Shown: positions 33,590-41,409 of the stretch, piece by piece
Position numbering within the stretch: position 1 is the first letter of the stretch
Layout of the letters: each line of letters starts with the position of its first letter
From: JASHVB01 sp035508435
GTDB taxonomy: Bacteria; Pseudomonadota; Alphaproteobacteria; Acetobacterales; Acetobacteraceae
Assembly: GCA_035508435.1 (NCBI GenBank)
Contig: DATJNA010000220.1
Coordinates: forward strand, 1-64,000
Direction of reading: 5' to 3'
Length of the DNA stretch: 64,000 nucleotides
Translations under genes and position numbers: made by a program
Notes under the pieces: model-generated
Database searches by the model: none
Seen by the model: only the letters and a program-made list of their open reading frames with translations
Told to the model about the DNA's origin: nothing

Positions 33590-33802
33590 ATGACAGCAGC
33601 GGTGCGCGCCGTTGAGCAAGCGAACTGGCGCCAATCCGCCCCGCCGCAGACCATGGAACGGACGGCGCACCGCCGATCCGCTTCACCGCGGACCACGGAG
33701 CACGCGGCTCCTGCTCCCCGCCGACCCGCAGAGCCGAGGACCACAGAATATGCAGCGCCGCGCCGACCCGCGCCGCCGCCGAGCACGGAGCAGGCCGGCT
33801 GA
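33590..33802 (+). CDS. Short repeat-encoded frame between cytochrome and MBOAT genes (doubtful gene)
   Basis: An open frame of 70 codons starts 9 bp after the cytochrome stop and ends in TGATG overlapping the MBOAT start. Its product is low-complexity, with repeated RRSASPRTTEHAAP, RRPAEPRTTEYAAP and RRPAPPPSTEQA blocks that mirror a DNA-level tandem repeat of about 42 bp. No fold or family is visible. It may be a leader frame that couples MBOAT translation to the operon, or simply a by-product of the repeat. Confidence 0.3.
   Translation: MTAAVRAVEQANWRQSAPPQTMERTAHRRSASPRTTEHAAPAPRRPAEPRTTEYAAPRRPAPPPSTEQAG
33629..33798. repeat. Imperfect tandem repeat, about 42-bp period, four units
   Basis: Blocks beginning CGCC(A/G)A(T/C)CCGC and containing GACCA(C/T)(G/A)GA(A/G)(C/T)A recur near 33629, 33671, 33719 and 33760. 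They are contiguous and diverged. They fill the gap between the second cytochrome and MBOAT genes and encode the repetitive 70-codon frame. Confidence 0.55.
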
Positions 33803-35436
33803 TGCTGTTCAATTCCTTCAGCTTTCTGGTCTTCCTCTGCCTGACACTGGCAGTGTTCGCGGCCCGCCCCAGCCGGTGGCGCTGGGCGTGGTTGCTCACG
33901 GCAAGCCTGATCTTCTACGGCTGGCTGGCACCATCCAACCTGCTGTTCCTCGCCGCGATCGGAGCGGCCGCTTACGGGTGCGCCTGGGGCATCGGCCACA
34001 CGCCGCAGCCCTGGTTGCGTCGTGCGTTGCTGACAACCGGTCTGGTCGGGGTGCTTGGCGCGCTGGTGGCGTTCAAGCTGTATGACTTTGTCGCCGGCGA
34101 GGTGGAAATCTTGCTGCGCTGGCCAGCCCATGCCTTGCCCAGACTGGGCATCGCCGCACCGGCCGGATTCTCATTCTACGCATTCTCCGCAGCCAGTTAT
34201 CTGATTGATACATACGCGTCTTGCGCGCGGGCATCCGCCGCCGATGGCATTGCCAGTAGCCACAGCAGGGAACGTCGTGCCGCAACACCTCAAGGTCGTT
34301 CCGAAACGCACTCTCCTGCCGGATCGCTGCTGCCTGCCACCGGAACGCCGCATCGGCGCGCTACCCGCAATGACACTGCGAGCGCCTCCCTGGCGTCGCG
34401 GCCCGTGCCAGCGGCATCACTCGGCGACATTGCGCTCTATATCGCCTGGTTCCCGAAGATCCTCGCCGGCCCGATCGAGCGCGCGCCGCACTTCCTGCCG
34501 CAGCTTCGCAACGGACTGCGGCTCGACGCCGTCGCGCTGGTGCCCAGCCTGCAATTGATCTTTTGGGGTTTGTTCAAGAAAGTGGTGATCGCCGATAACC
34601 TGGCCCCCATCGTCGACCAGGGCTTTCGCGTCGCCGCCTATGCCACGCCGGTCGATCTGCTGTTCTCGGTGTATTTCTTCGCGTTCCAGATCTACTGCGA
34701 CTTCTCCGGCTATACCGACATCGCGATCGGCGTGTCGCAATTGTTCGGCCTCCGCCTGATGGAGAACTTCCGCCGCCCCTATCTGGCGCTCAGCACCGCC
34801 GAGTTCTGGAGCCAGCGCTGGCATATCTCGCTCGCCGCCTGGTTCCGCGACTATCTGTTCATTCCGCTCGGCGGCAGCCGCGCCGGTACGGTTCGCCGCT
34901 ACCTGAACATCATGCTGGTGTTCGCGGTCAGCGGCTTGTGGCACGCCGGCCTCGGCTATGGCGTCGGCTGGACCTTCCTGGTCTGGGGCGCACTGAACGG
35001 GTTCTATCAGTGGGCCGGCATCGCCACCGCCGGCCTCTGGCGACGCCTGGGCACCGCCCTGCCCCGCGTGCGCGACGGCACCCTGTTGCGCATCGCCCGC
35101 ACGCTGCTGACATTCCATCTCGTGCTGATCGCCTGGGTATTCTTCCGAGCGAAATCGATCCCGGATGCCTTGCTGATTCTCCGGCGCCTCACCGCAAGCG
35201 TGCCGGAGCTGCCGTCGATGCTCGCGCGCTTCCCCTACACCGTCGAGCAATGCACCGGCGTGACGCTGATCGCGCTTCTGTTGGTGATCGAAATCCTCGA
35301 CGAACGCCGACCCATGGCGGACCGTCTGGCGCGCGCGCCGGTCGCCTTGCGCTGGACCGCGTACTATGCGTGCCTTTTCGCGCTGCTGTTGCTGGGGCGC
35401 TGGCAGGCACGCGAGTTCATCTACATGCAGTTCTAA
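33802..35436 (+). CDS. MBOAT family O-acyltransferase (AlgI-like) with an in-frame insertion
   Basis: A 544-residue membrane-bound O-acyltransferase that, in AlgI-like systems, passes acyl groups across the membrane for polysaccharide acetylation. It shows FNSFSFLVFL at the start, AGFSFYAFSAASYLID, YIAWFPKILAGPIERA, YCDFSGYTDIAIGVS, AEFWSQRWHISLAAWFRDYLFIPLGG and the catalytic GLWHAG His. The usual second His of the WGxxHG pair is replaced by Asn (WGALNG). Between residues about 141 and 205 there is an extra polar, low-complexity stretch where AlgI proteins normally run straight from the SYxIDxY block to the ALYxAxFP block; its DNA includes a REP-like CGCAATGACACTGCGAGCG. The next gene encodes an SGNH-like partner, 4 bp downstream. 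Confidence 0.85.
   Translation: MLFNSFSFLVFLCLTLAVFAARPSRWRWAWLLTASLIFYGWLAPSNLLFLAAIGAAAYGCAWGIGHTPQPWLRRALLTTGLVGVLGALVAFKLYDFVAGEVEILLRWPAHALPRLGIAAPAGFSFYAFSAASYLIDTYASCARASAADGIASSHSRERRAATPQGRSETHSPAGSLLPATGTPHRRATRNDTASASLASRPVPAASLGDIALYIAWFPKILAGPIERAPHFLPQLRNGLRLDAVALVPSLQLIFWGLFKKVVIADNLAPIVDQGFRVAAYATPVDLLFSVYFFAFQIYCDFSGYTDIAIGVSQLFGLRLMENFRRPYLALSTAEFWSQRWHISLAAWFRDYLFIPLGGSRAGTVRRYLNIMLVFAVSGLWHAGLGYGVGWTFLVWGALNGFYQWAGIATAGLWRRLGTALPRVRDGTLLRIARTLLTFHLVLIAWVFFRAKSIPDALLILRRLTASVPELPSMLARFPYTVEQCTGVTLIALLLVIEILDERRPMADRLARAPVALRWTAYYACLFALLLLGRWQAREFIYMQF
34222..34417. repeat. In-frame low-complexity insertion with REP-like core inside the MBOAT gene
   Basis: About 65 codons that have no counterpart in AlgI-like proteins interrupt the gene without breaking the frame. 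They include CGCAATGACACTGCG at 34366-34380, similar to the CGCAATGACAG arm of the REP-like elements at 49369-49397. It suggests a mobile palindromic repeat accommodated in a cytoplasmic loop. Confidence 0.45.
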
Positions 35437-35440
35437 CGCC

Positions 35441-36415
35441 ATGACCCCGCCAGCCATCGCCACACCACAGCATCTCCGGCGGAGCGCGATTCTGTTCCTG
35501 GCGATCGGGCTGCTGATCTTTGCCACACTTTACTGGGGCTCGGAGCGCCTCACCTACCGCACCGGCCACGCCAATGCGCTTTACAAAATCGCCACGCTGG
35601 CTCCCGGCCCGGTGGACTGGGTGATCCTGGGCGCGTCGCACGCCATGCCGCTCGACTTCGACGGCTTCAACGACCACATGCAGCAAGAGACGGGGCTGCG
35701 CATTGTAAATCTGGCGTCGCCGGGCACCGGGCCGCTTTACAATCGCTTCGTGCTGGAACACTTCCTCGCCACGCATCGCGCGGGCAATCTGCTCTATGTC
35801 GTCGATTCCTTCGCGTTCGACGCGCGCGACTGGAACGAGGACCGCTTTGCCGACAACAAGCTGCTGGCACGCACCCCGTTCGACATCGATACCGCCGAAC
35901 GCCTAACCTGGTACTGTCTGCACCAGGGTGTCGATCCACTTGCCTTGCTCGACTACGTGACCGGCTTTTCCAAGCTCAACAATCGCGACCGTTTTGACCG
36001 CGATGTCTGGGTCGGCGAGACCCAGTTCGAGCGGAACTATCGCACCTCCGTCACCGCCGAGCGCCAGCGCATTGCCTATCTCTACCCTGGCGGCACGCCT
36101 GCCACCGCGGTGCAGGACCGCTATCTGGCGCAGTTCGATGCCATCATCGAGCTTGCCCGCCATTATGGGATGCGAGTGGTGGCCATCAAACTCCCGGTCC
36201 CGGCCCGGTTCCGCGCCCAACTCCCGGGCGAAACGCAATTCGACGCGCGGCTGTCGCAATTGCTGGCTCGCAGAGGAATGCCGCTGTACGACCTCTCCGC
36301 GATGTTGGACAAGCCTGGCTTATACCTGGATACCGATCACCTGAACCGAGCTGGCGTGACGGCATTGTTCGACCAGTCGCTCAAGCAGATTCTGGAAGGC
36401 GCCCGCTCCGAATAG
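35441..36415 (+). CDS. SGNH/AlgX-like membrane-anchored hydrolase partner of MBOAT
   Basis: A 324-residue protein with an N-terminal membrane anchor (AILFLAIGLLIFATLYW, residues 16-32) and an extracytoplasmic SGNH-hydrolase-like domain. Block I may be VDWVILGASHAMPLDFDG near 62-76, and the terminal DTDHLNRAG near 300 supplies the Asp-x-x-His pair typical of SGNH/DHHW/AlgJ-AlgX proteins. Such proteins take the acyl group from MBOAT and attach it to a polymer. ATG 35441 is 4 bp after the MBOAT stop. The nucleophile Ser in ASH is plausible but not proven. The target polymer is unknown. Confidence 0.72.
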   Translation: MTPPAIATPQHLRRSAILFLAIGLLIFATLYWGSERLTYRTGHANALYKIATLAPGPVDWVILGASHAMPLDFDGFNDHMQQETGLRIVNLASPGTGPLYNRFVLEHFLATHRAGNLLYVVDSFAFDARDWNEDRFADNKLLARTPFDIDTAERLTWYCLHQGVDPLALLDYVTGFSKLNNRDRFDRDVWVGETQFERNYRTSVTAERQRIAYLYPGGTPATAVQDRYLAQFDAIIELARHYGMRVVAIKLPVPARFRAQLPGETQFDARLSQLLARRGMPLYDLSAMLDKPGLYLDTDHLNRAGVTALFDQSLKQILEGARSE

Positions 36416-36479
36416 CGACTCACGCTTCTGCGATGGCCTGTACTGGCGTCTCATTGACGGTCGGTAGTAAAGTCCCGCC

Positions 36480-37028
36480 ATGCTCATCCACGTCATCGTC
36501 CTTAATGGCGGATCCAGTTCCGGCAAATCCAGCATCGTCCGCGCGTTGCAGGACTCGCTGCCCCAGCCATGGCTGACCTTCGGCGTCGATGATTTCGTCG
36601 ATGCGATACCGCCTGCCATGCAGAATTCCGAGGACGGGCTGGTGTTCCTGCCCGACGGACGCATCGCTGTCGGCCCCGGTATCCGCCGATTGGGGGCAGC
36701 CTGGGAGCAGGGGATCGCTGCCATCGCGCGCGCCGGAGTTGGGGTCATCATCGATGAGGTCTTCCTCGCGGGCGCAACGGCGCAGGAACGTTGGCGCGCC
36801 GCTTTGCATGGCCTGAAGGTGCTGTGGGTGGGGGTGCGATGCGATCCGCTGGTTGCCTCACAACGGGAGAAACGGCGCGGCGATCGCGTGCCAGGGATGG
36901 CGGCGCAACAGGCAGACGTGGTGCATCAGGGCGTGACCTACGACCTCGTCATTGACAGCACCAACGCGACTCCGTCGGCTTGCGCCCAGATGATTGTCGA
37001 TCGGCTCGCAACCATGGGGATCACATGA
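36480..37028 (+). CDS. Chloramphenicol phosphotransferase-like P-loop kinase
   Basis: A 182-residue P-loop protein. The Walker A is NGGSSSGKSSIVRAL (9-23), and GVDDFVDAIP (35-44) contains the Asp equivalent to the catalytic base of chloramphenicol 3-O-phosphotransferase. Further family blocks are IIDEVFLAG near 88 and LWVGVRCDPLVASQREKRRGDR near 112-133. The family phosphorylates small alcohols; whether this one acts on chloramphenicol cannot be told. It overlaps the following methyltransferase by ATGA (37025-37028), so the two are coupled. It lies 64 bp after the SGNH gene. Confidence 0.85.
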   Translation: MLIHVIVLNGGSSSGKSSIVRALQDSLPQPWLTFGVDDFVDAIPPAMQNSEDGLVFLPDGRIAVGPGIRRLGAAWEQGIAAIARAGVGVIIDEVFLAGATAQERWRAALHGLKVLWVGVRCDPLVASQREKRRGDRVPGMAAQQADVVHQGVTYDLVIDSTNATPSACAQMIVDRLATMGIT

Positions 37029-37858
37029 CCGACAACGATCCTGACTGGCGGAGATTGAACAGAGCGAATTGGGACGAACGGGTTGCGGTGCATCTCGGTC
37101 CGGGCGGCTATGATCTGCGCGATCTGCGGGCCGGTCGCGGCCGATTGCGCGTCGTTGAGCATGAGCTCGGTCCCGTCGCTGGCCGGCGGGTTCTGCACCT
37201 GCAATGCCATATCGGCCATGACACACTCGCATTGGCGCAGCGTGGCGCCACGGTGGTTGGACTGGATTTCTCCCCTGCCGCCGTCGCCGCGGCAACGCAG
37301 CTTGCGAACGAGCTTGGGTTGGCGGACCGGGCGCGTTTTGTGTTGTCGGAACTCTACAATGCACCGGCGGCGATCCCGGAACCCGCGGGCTTCGACTGCG
37401 TGTTCGCCACCTGGGGCACGATCTGCTGGCTGCCCGATCTCCGCGGCTGGGCGCGCGTCGTGGCCCATTTCCTTAAGCCCGGCGGGTTCTTCTATTTCGC
37501 CGAGGGCCATCCACTGGCGCTGGTGCTCGACGATTCGGCTGCCGACGGCAATGGACGGCCCGCTTTCGCCCTGCCCTATTTCGGACGCGCGCCATTCGTG
37601 GACGCCGATCCGCGCGACTACGCCGACCCCGGGGCTCGGCTGACCAACGCAACCACGCATCAGTGGCTGCACCCGGTCGGTGACGTCATAACCGCGTTGA
37701 TCGAGGCGGGGCTGCGGCTCGAGTGGCTGCACGAGCATCCTGTCGTGCCATGGCGCATGTTCGACTGCCTGGTGCCGGACGATGAAGCACTGTATCGCTG
37801 GCCGGACCAACCCTGGCTGCCGCTGGCCTATAGTTTGTGGGCGACACGCTCCGCGTGA
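37025..37858 (+). CDS. Class I SAM-dependent methyltransferase
   Basis: A 277-residue methyltransferase. The SAM site begins VLHLQCHIGHDTLALAQRGATVVGLDFSPAAV (about 59-90), where LQCHIGHDT is the variant of motif I common in this subgroup, and motif IV/V lies in GFDCVFATWGTICWLPDL near 125. The C-terminal portion with HPLALVLDD and LEWLHEHPVVPWRMFDCLV is shared with methyltransferases often annotated as class I SAM-dependent of unknown substrate. It starts inside the stop of the kinase gene (ATGA), suggesting linked function. The substrate is unknown. Confidence 0.87.
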   Translation: MTDNDPDWRRLNRANWDERVAVHLGPGGYDLRDLRAGRGRLRVVEHELGPVAGRRVLHLQCHIGHDTLALAQRGATVVGLDFSPAAVAAATQLANELGLADRARFVLSELYNAPAAIPEPAGFDCVFATWGTICWLPDLRGWARVVAHFLKPGGFFYFAEGHPLALVLDDSAADGNGRPAFALPYFGRAPFVDADPRDYADPGARLTNATTHQWLHPVGDVITALIEAGLRLEWLHEHPVVPWRMFDCLVPDDEALYRWPDQPWLPLAYSLWATRSA

Positions 37859-37952
37859 AGCGCGGTGTTGACCGCAACGACGGCTCACGCGGCTTGTCTC
37901 TCCCCACCGGATCAGGTGTGATCGCCGCCAACCAACCCGAAGGGAGGACACG

Positions 37953-38411
37953 GTGGCCGAGCTCCGCACCGCACCCCTGTTCACCATGACGCTGCAGGTC
38001 AGCGGCATGCAGCCGATCGGCGCCACGCCTAACGGCAACCGCCGCATCGGCCTCGTCGCCGGCGGCACGTTCGAAGGCACCCGGCTGAAAGGCACGGTGC
38101 TGCCGGGCGGCGCCGATTGGATCATTGCCCGCCCCGACGGCAGCACCACGCTGGATGTGCGCCTGGTGCTGGAAACCGATGACGGAGCGACGATCGGCAT
38201 GACCTATCGCGGCATGCGGCATGGGCCGGCGGCGGTGATGGACCGCCTCAACCGGGGCGAACCGGTCGATCCATCGGAGTACTATTTCCGCACCTCCGTC
38301 GCATTTGAAACCGCGGCGGCAAAATACGACTGGCTGAACCGCATCATCGCGGTCGGCACCGGCCAGCGTCCGCCCGAAGGGCCGGTGTACGACGTGTTCG
38401 AGGTGCTCTGA
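37953..38411 (+). CDS. DUF3237 family protein
   Basis: A 152-residue protein with the DUF3237 pattern: IGLVAGGTFEGTRLKGTVLPGGADWI (30-55), ARPDGSTTLDVRLVLETDDGATIGMTYRGMRHGP and a terminal SVAFETAAAKYDWLNRIIAVG. It is probably a small beta-barrel; the function is unknown, but such genes often lie in ketone or aromatic catabolism operons. The GTG start is supported by GGGAGG a few bases upstream. It is 3 bp before the beta-hydroxyacid dehydrogenase gene, so the pair is an operon. Confidence 0.82.
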   Translation: MAELRTAPLFTMTLQVSGMQPIGATPNGNRRIGLVAGGTFEGTRLKGTVLPGGADWIIARPDGSTTLDVRLVLETDDGATIGMTYRGMRHGPAAVMDRLNRGEPVDPSEYYFRTSVAFETAAAKYDWLNRIIAVGTGQRPPEGPVYDVFEVL

Positions 38412-38414
38412 CCC

Positions 38415-39314
38415 ATGGCGACCATCGGTTTCATCGGCCTCGGCAACATGGGTGCGCCAATGGCGGCGAACCTGATCAAGGCCGGCCACTCAGTCACCGG
38501 CTACGACATCAATGCCGCCGCGATGCAGCAGCTCGCCGCGGTCGGCGGTGGCGTCGCGGTCAGCGCGGCGGAGGCGGCGCGCGGCGCGGCGTTCGTCATC
38601 ACCATGTTGCCGGCCGGCCAACATGTGCGCGAGGTCTGGCTGCACCAGGGCGGCCTGATCGAGGCGGTGCGCGCGCAACAACCGCTGCTGATCGATTGCT
38701 CCACGATCGATGTCGAGAGCGCACGCACCGTCACGGCTGCGGCGGCAGAAGCGGGATTGGAGATGCTGGATGCGCCCGTCTCCGGCGGCACCGCGGGCGC
38801 GGCGGCCGGCACGCTGACCTTCATGGTGGGCGGTTCGGAAACGGCGTTCGAACGCGCGCGACCGATTCTCGCGGCAATGGGCCGCAACATCTTCCACGCC
38901 GGCGGCCCTGGCGCGGGTCAGGCAGTGAAGATCTGCAATAACATGATGCTGGCCATCAACATGGTCGGTGTTGCCGAAGGTTTCCTGCTGGGGCGGAAGC
39001 TCGGCCTGGACTGGGAGAAGCTGCACGCAATTACCAGCACGGCCACCAGCCAGTCCTGGGCGTTGAGCACCTATTGCCCGGCTCCGGGTGTGGTGGCGAC
39101 GGCGCCTTCCAGCCGCGACTACGCGCCAGGTTTCATGGCGGCGCTGATGCTGAAAGATGTGAAGCTGTCGCAGGCGGCGGCCGACGCGACGGGATCGCCC
39201 ACGCCGCTCGCGGCACAAGCACTAGAATTCTATCAGGCCGTGGTCGACGCCGGCGATGGAAACAAGGATTTTTCGGTTGTATTTCGCTGGCTGGCGGCGC
39301 AAGAGCGGCAGTGA
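38415..39314 (+). CDS. mmsB: 3-hydroxyisobutyrate dehydrogenase-family enzyme
   Basis: A 299-residue NAD-dependent dehydrogenase of the beta-hydroxyacid family. It has IGFIGLGNMGAPMAANLIKAGH (Rossmann, 4-25), the intact substrate motif DAPVSGGTAGAAAGTLTFMVGG (about 120-141), GPGAGQAVKICNNMMLAINMVG with catalytic Lys near 175, and YAPGFMAALMLKDVKLSQ near 238-255, all typical of MmsB. It converts 3-hydroxyisobutyrate to methylmalonate semialdehyde in valine breakdown, or acts on a close analogue. It follows the DUF3237 gene by 3 bp. The symbol is used because the key blocks are complete. Confidence 0.85.
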   Translation: MATIGFIGLGNMGAPMAANLIKAGHSVTGYDINAAAMQQLAAVGGGVAVSAAEAARGAAFVITMLPAGQHVREVWLHQGGLIEAVRAQQPLLIDCSTIDVESARTVTAAAAEAGLEMLDAPVSGGTAGAAAGTLTFMVGGSETAFERARPILAAMGRNIFHAGGPGAGQAVKICNNMMLAINMVGVAEGFLLGRKLGLDWEKLHAITSTATSQSWALSTYCPAPGVVATAPSSRDYAPGFMAALMLKDVKLSQAAADATGSPTPLAAQALEFYQAVVDAGDGNKDFSVVFRWLAAQERQ

Positions 39315-39534
39315 TCATCCAATATCTGTCGGCTGGCATCGCGTTGTCACGGAACAGCCATGGCAACGATGAAATAACTCAAAAATACCGCCGCGCGTTG
39401 TGTGAATTAGATCATAGTTGCTGAACCGGAGCGGTGGCTATGTCTGTCGCACGGACCTGGCCTTCGCGTGATCCCGCACCGCATGGCTCGGGCCCGGCCG
39501 AGCAATCCTGGTCACTCAAACAAGCGAGGCGAAT

Positions 39535-40728
39535 ATGTCCCAGAGCACGGCGTCGCCCGACCATCTCGAGGTCGCCCAGACGCGATCCCACGCGCTATTG
39601 GCCCATCAGCACTTCGCCGGCGTGCAACTGCGCGGTATCGCCGGCCTTGCCGCCGCCACCGTCGCCACCGCACCGATCGTCATCGAAGACCTCAATGGCG
39701 AGCCGTTGTATCACGACTATCCGCTGACCAGCGGCGGCGCCGTGGTCGGCACGATCCGCTGCGCCGCCAACAAGAAGCTCGGATCGCCGGTCATTTCCGT
39801 CAGTCATGCGGCACCTGGATGGAGCCCCGATGCCGCATTGCGGATGGCGACCGAGGCATTGCACAAGCAGCATCCCAATGCGCGTGTCGTCGCCTCGCAA
39901 CTGGTCTGCTATGCCAATCCGAAGATCGGCATCCGGCTGCATTTCGAGCTGACGCCGGGCGGCGCGTCGGAATCGGCGATCTTCGATGCCTCGAGCGGCC
40001 AACCGGTGGGCCAGACCACGGATCCTGCCAACCAGTTCACCGCCTATTCCTTGCTCTCGTCGCTGCCGGCCGCCGAAATCGCCAGCCGCAGGGCGCAGTT
40101 CCTGGCCTCAGAGCAACAGATTGCGACCGTGGCGCCGGCTCATGCGGCAACCACGGCATCCCCCACGCTGCCGTTGCCACCGCCCCATCTGCTGGTGCGC
40201 CAGGGACTGGTGCAGTTGTCGCCGTACTGCCCCGGTAGCGGGCCAGGCAATTCGCACTACGCGCAGATCACTGACTATTTCTGCGTTGACGCCAGCGCGC
40301 AGATGCTGATGGAACACTACGGCTGGAACTACACGCAGAACCAGATCGCGATTGCGATGGACACCACCGCCGCGCAGGGTGGCACCACCGGCGCCGGGCT
40401 GACCAGCGGGTTTGCCAGCCTGACGCACAACTCGCTGACGCTCACCTTCGACAACAATGCGTCGCGCGCCCAGCAGTTCCAGGACGCGGTGACGGAAGTC
40501 AGCGCCAACCGTCCGCTGTTCACCCAGGTGCCGCACCATTACCGAGTGTGCATGGGCTATCAGGAGAGCCTGCTGGTGCCGATCTGGTCGGCGCTTGGAC
40601 TGGGACAGATGCTGTATATCTTTGATCCCTGGCCGTGGAATCCCGACCTGTGCAAGCCCGGCGCAGCCTATTGGGAGAGCTGGGCGACCTCGCCGGTGAT
40701 GTGGTTTGGCATCGTTCACCACGCCTGA
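39535..40728 (+). CDS. Papain-like (C39/C70-type) cysteine peptidase-like protein
   Basis: A 397-residue protein. Residues 1-200 look like a prodomain with an Ala/Val-rich helix and no clear signal peptide. The C-terminal domain has the papain-like order: Cys in TDYFCVDASAQMLMEHYGWNYTQNQIA (C250), His in QVPHHYRVCMGY (H334/H335), and Asp in LYIFDPWPW (D364). These spacings match the peptidase C39-like/papain-like family of small bacterial cysteine peptidases. Secretion and substrate are not visible. The following gene starts inside its last codons, so the two may be linked. Confidence 0.7.
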   Translation: MSQSTASPDHLEVAQTRSHALLAHQHFAGVQLRGIAGLAAATVATAPIVIEDLNGEPLYHDYPLTSGGAVVGTIRCAANKKLGSPVISVSHAAPGWSPDAALRMATEALHKQHPNARVVASQLVCYANPKIGIRLHFELTPGGASESAIFDASSGQPVGQTTDPANQFTAYSLLSSLPAAEIASRRAQFLASEQQIATVAPAHAATTASPTLPLPPPHLLVRQGLVQLSPYCPGSGPGNSHYAQITDYFCVDASAQMLMEHYGWNYTQNQIAIAMDTTAAQGGTTGAGLTSGFASLTHNSLTLTFDNNASRAQQFQDAVTEVSANRPLFTQVPHHYRVCMGYQESLLVPIWSALGLGQMLYIFDPWPWNPDLCKPGAAYWESWATSPVMWFGIVHHA

Positions 40729-41212
40729 GGATTGTTTTTCACCGCAGGCGCGGGCGAACGTTATCGCCGCGGCCCGGCACGCCTTCGCGGCGCTGCCGGG
40801 CCTCGGCGTTGCGCTAACGCCCGGCGAGCCCGAATGCGTGCGCGCCGTCGAGGCAAGGCCCGGCTCCGGCTACTGGCTGGTGGCAGGATGGAGCGGTGCC
40901 AGGATACTGGCGATCGCTCGCATCCTGCGTGATGGCCGCGTCGCCACGGTGGGCCACATATCGGTTCCGGCATCGGACGGCGCCAAGGCGGTGACCGGAC
41001 TGTCCCATGCCGGCGTCGAGTCGCTGGCGAGCGACATCGTCCGCGAGCATGGGGGCCGGATCGTGGACGGCCCGGTTCTGGTGCACGACGGACCCGTCGG
41101 ACGCGAGGCGTGGCTGCTGGCCTTGCAGCGGCAGTCAGGCGAAACGCTGTACGTATTCGCCACAGCGGGCGGCACGTATGTGCGCGAGCGGCGCTCCCCT
41201 TCCTCACAGTAA
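40706..41212 (+). CDS. Hypothetical protein, overlaps the peptidase gene; tail lies in a tandem repeat
   Basis: A 168-residue protein of unknown family. From a TTG start at 40706, overlapping the peptidase gene by 23 bp, it reads an alpha/beta-like sequence: FAALPGLGVALTPGEPECVRAVEARPGSGYWLVAGWSGARILAIARIL, then VGHISVPASDGAKAVTGLSHAGVESLASDIVREHGGRIVDGPVLVHDG. The last six codons and the TAA are the first unit of a 29-bp tandem array that continues downstream. It is possibly the immunity or accessory partner of the peptidase, but that is only a guess from position. The start codon is uncertain. Confidence 0.55.
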   Translation: MASFTTPEDCFSPQARANVIAAARHAFAALPGLGVALTPGEPECVRAVEARPGSGYWLVAGWSGARILAIARILRDGRVATVGHISVPASDGAKAVTGLSHAGVESLASDIVREHGGRIVDGPVLVHDGPVGREAWLLALQRQSGETLYVFATAGGTYVRERRSPSSQ

Positions 41213-41338
41213 CAGGCAGGCGCTTCCGTTCCTGACGATGACCAGTAGGCGTTGCCCTTCCTCACTATGACAAGCAGGCGCCTCTCGGCCTCACGATGGC
41301 AAGCACGCACTCCTCTTCATCACAATGACAAGCCGCGG
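41194..41338. repeat. 29-bp tandem array, five contiguous units, beginning inside a gene end
   Basis: Units at 41194-41222, 41223-41251, 41252-41280, 41281-41309 and 41310-41338 all have length 29 and the core CTTCCTCACxATGACAAGCAGGCG. The first unit contains the last codons and TAA stop of the upstream gene. The equivalent triplet is TGA in units 2, 3 and 5 and is altered in unit 4. The array ends about 70 bp before the acyl-CoA synthetase start. Confidence 0.85.
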
Positions 41339-41409
41339 ACAGCGCGTTACCATCGCGCTCCAGGGGACACACCGGCGTCCGCCCGCAATACAGACCAAGG
41401 GAGCCGATC

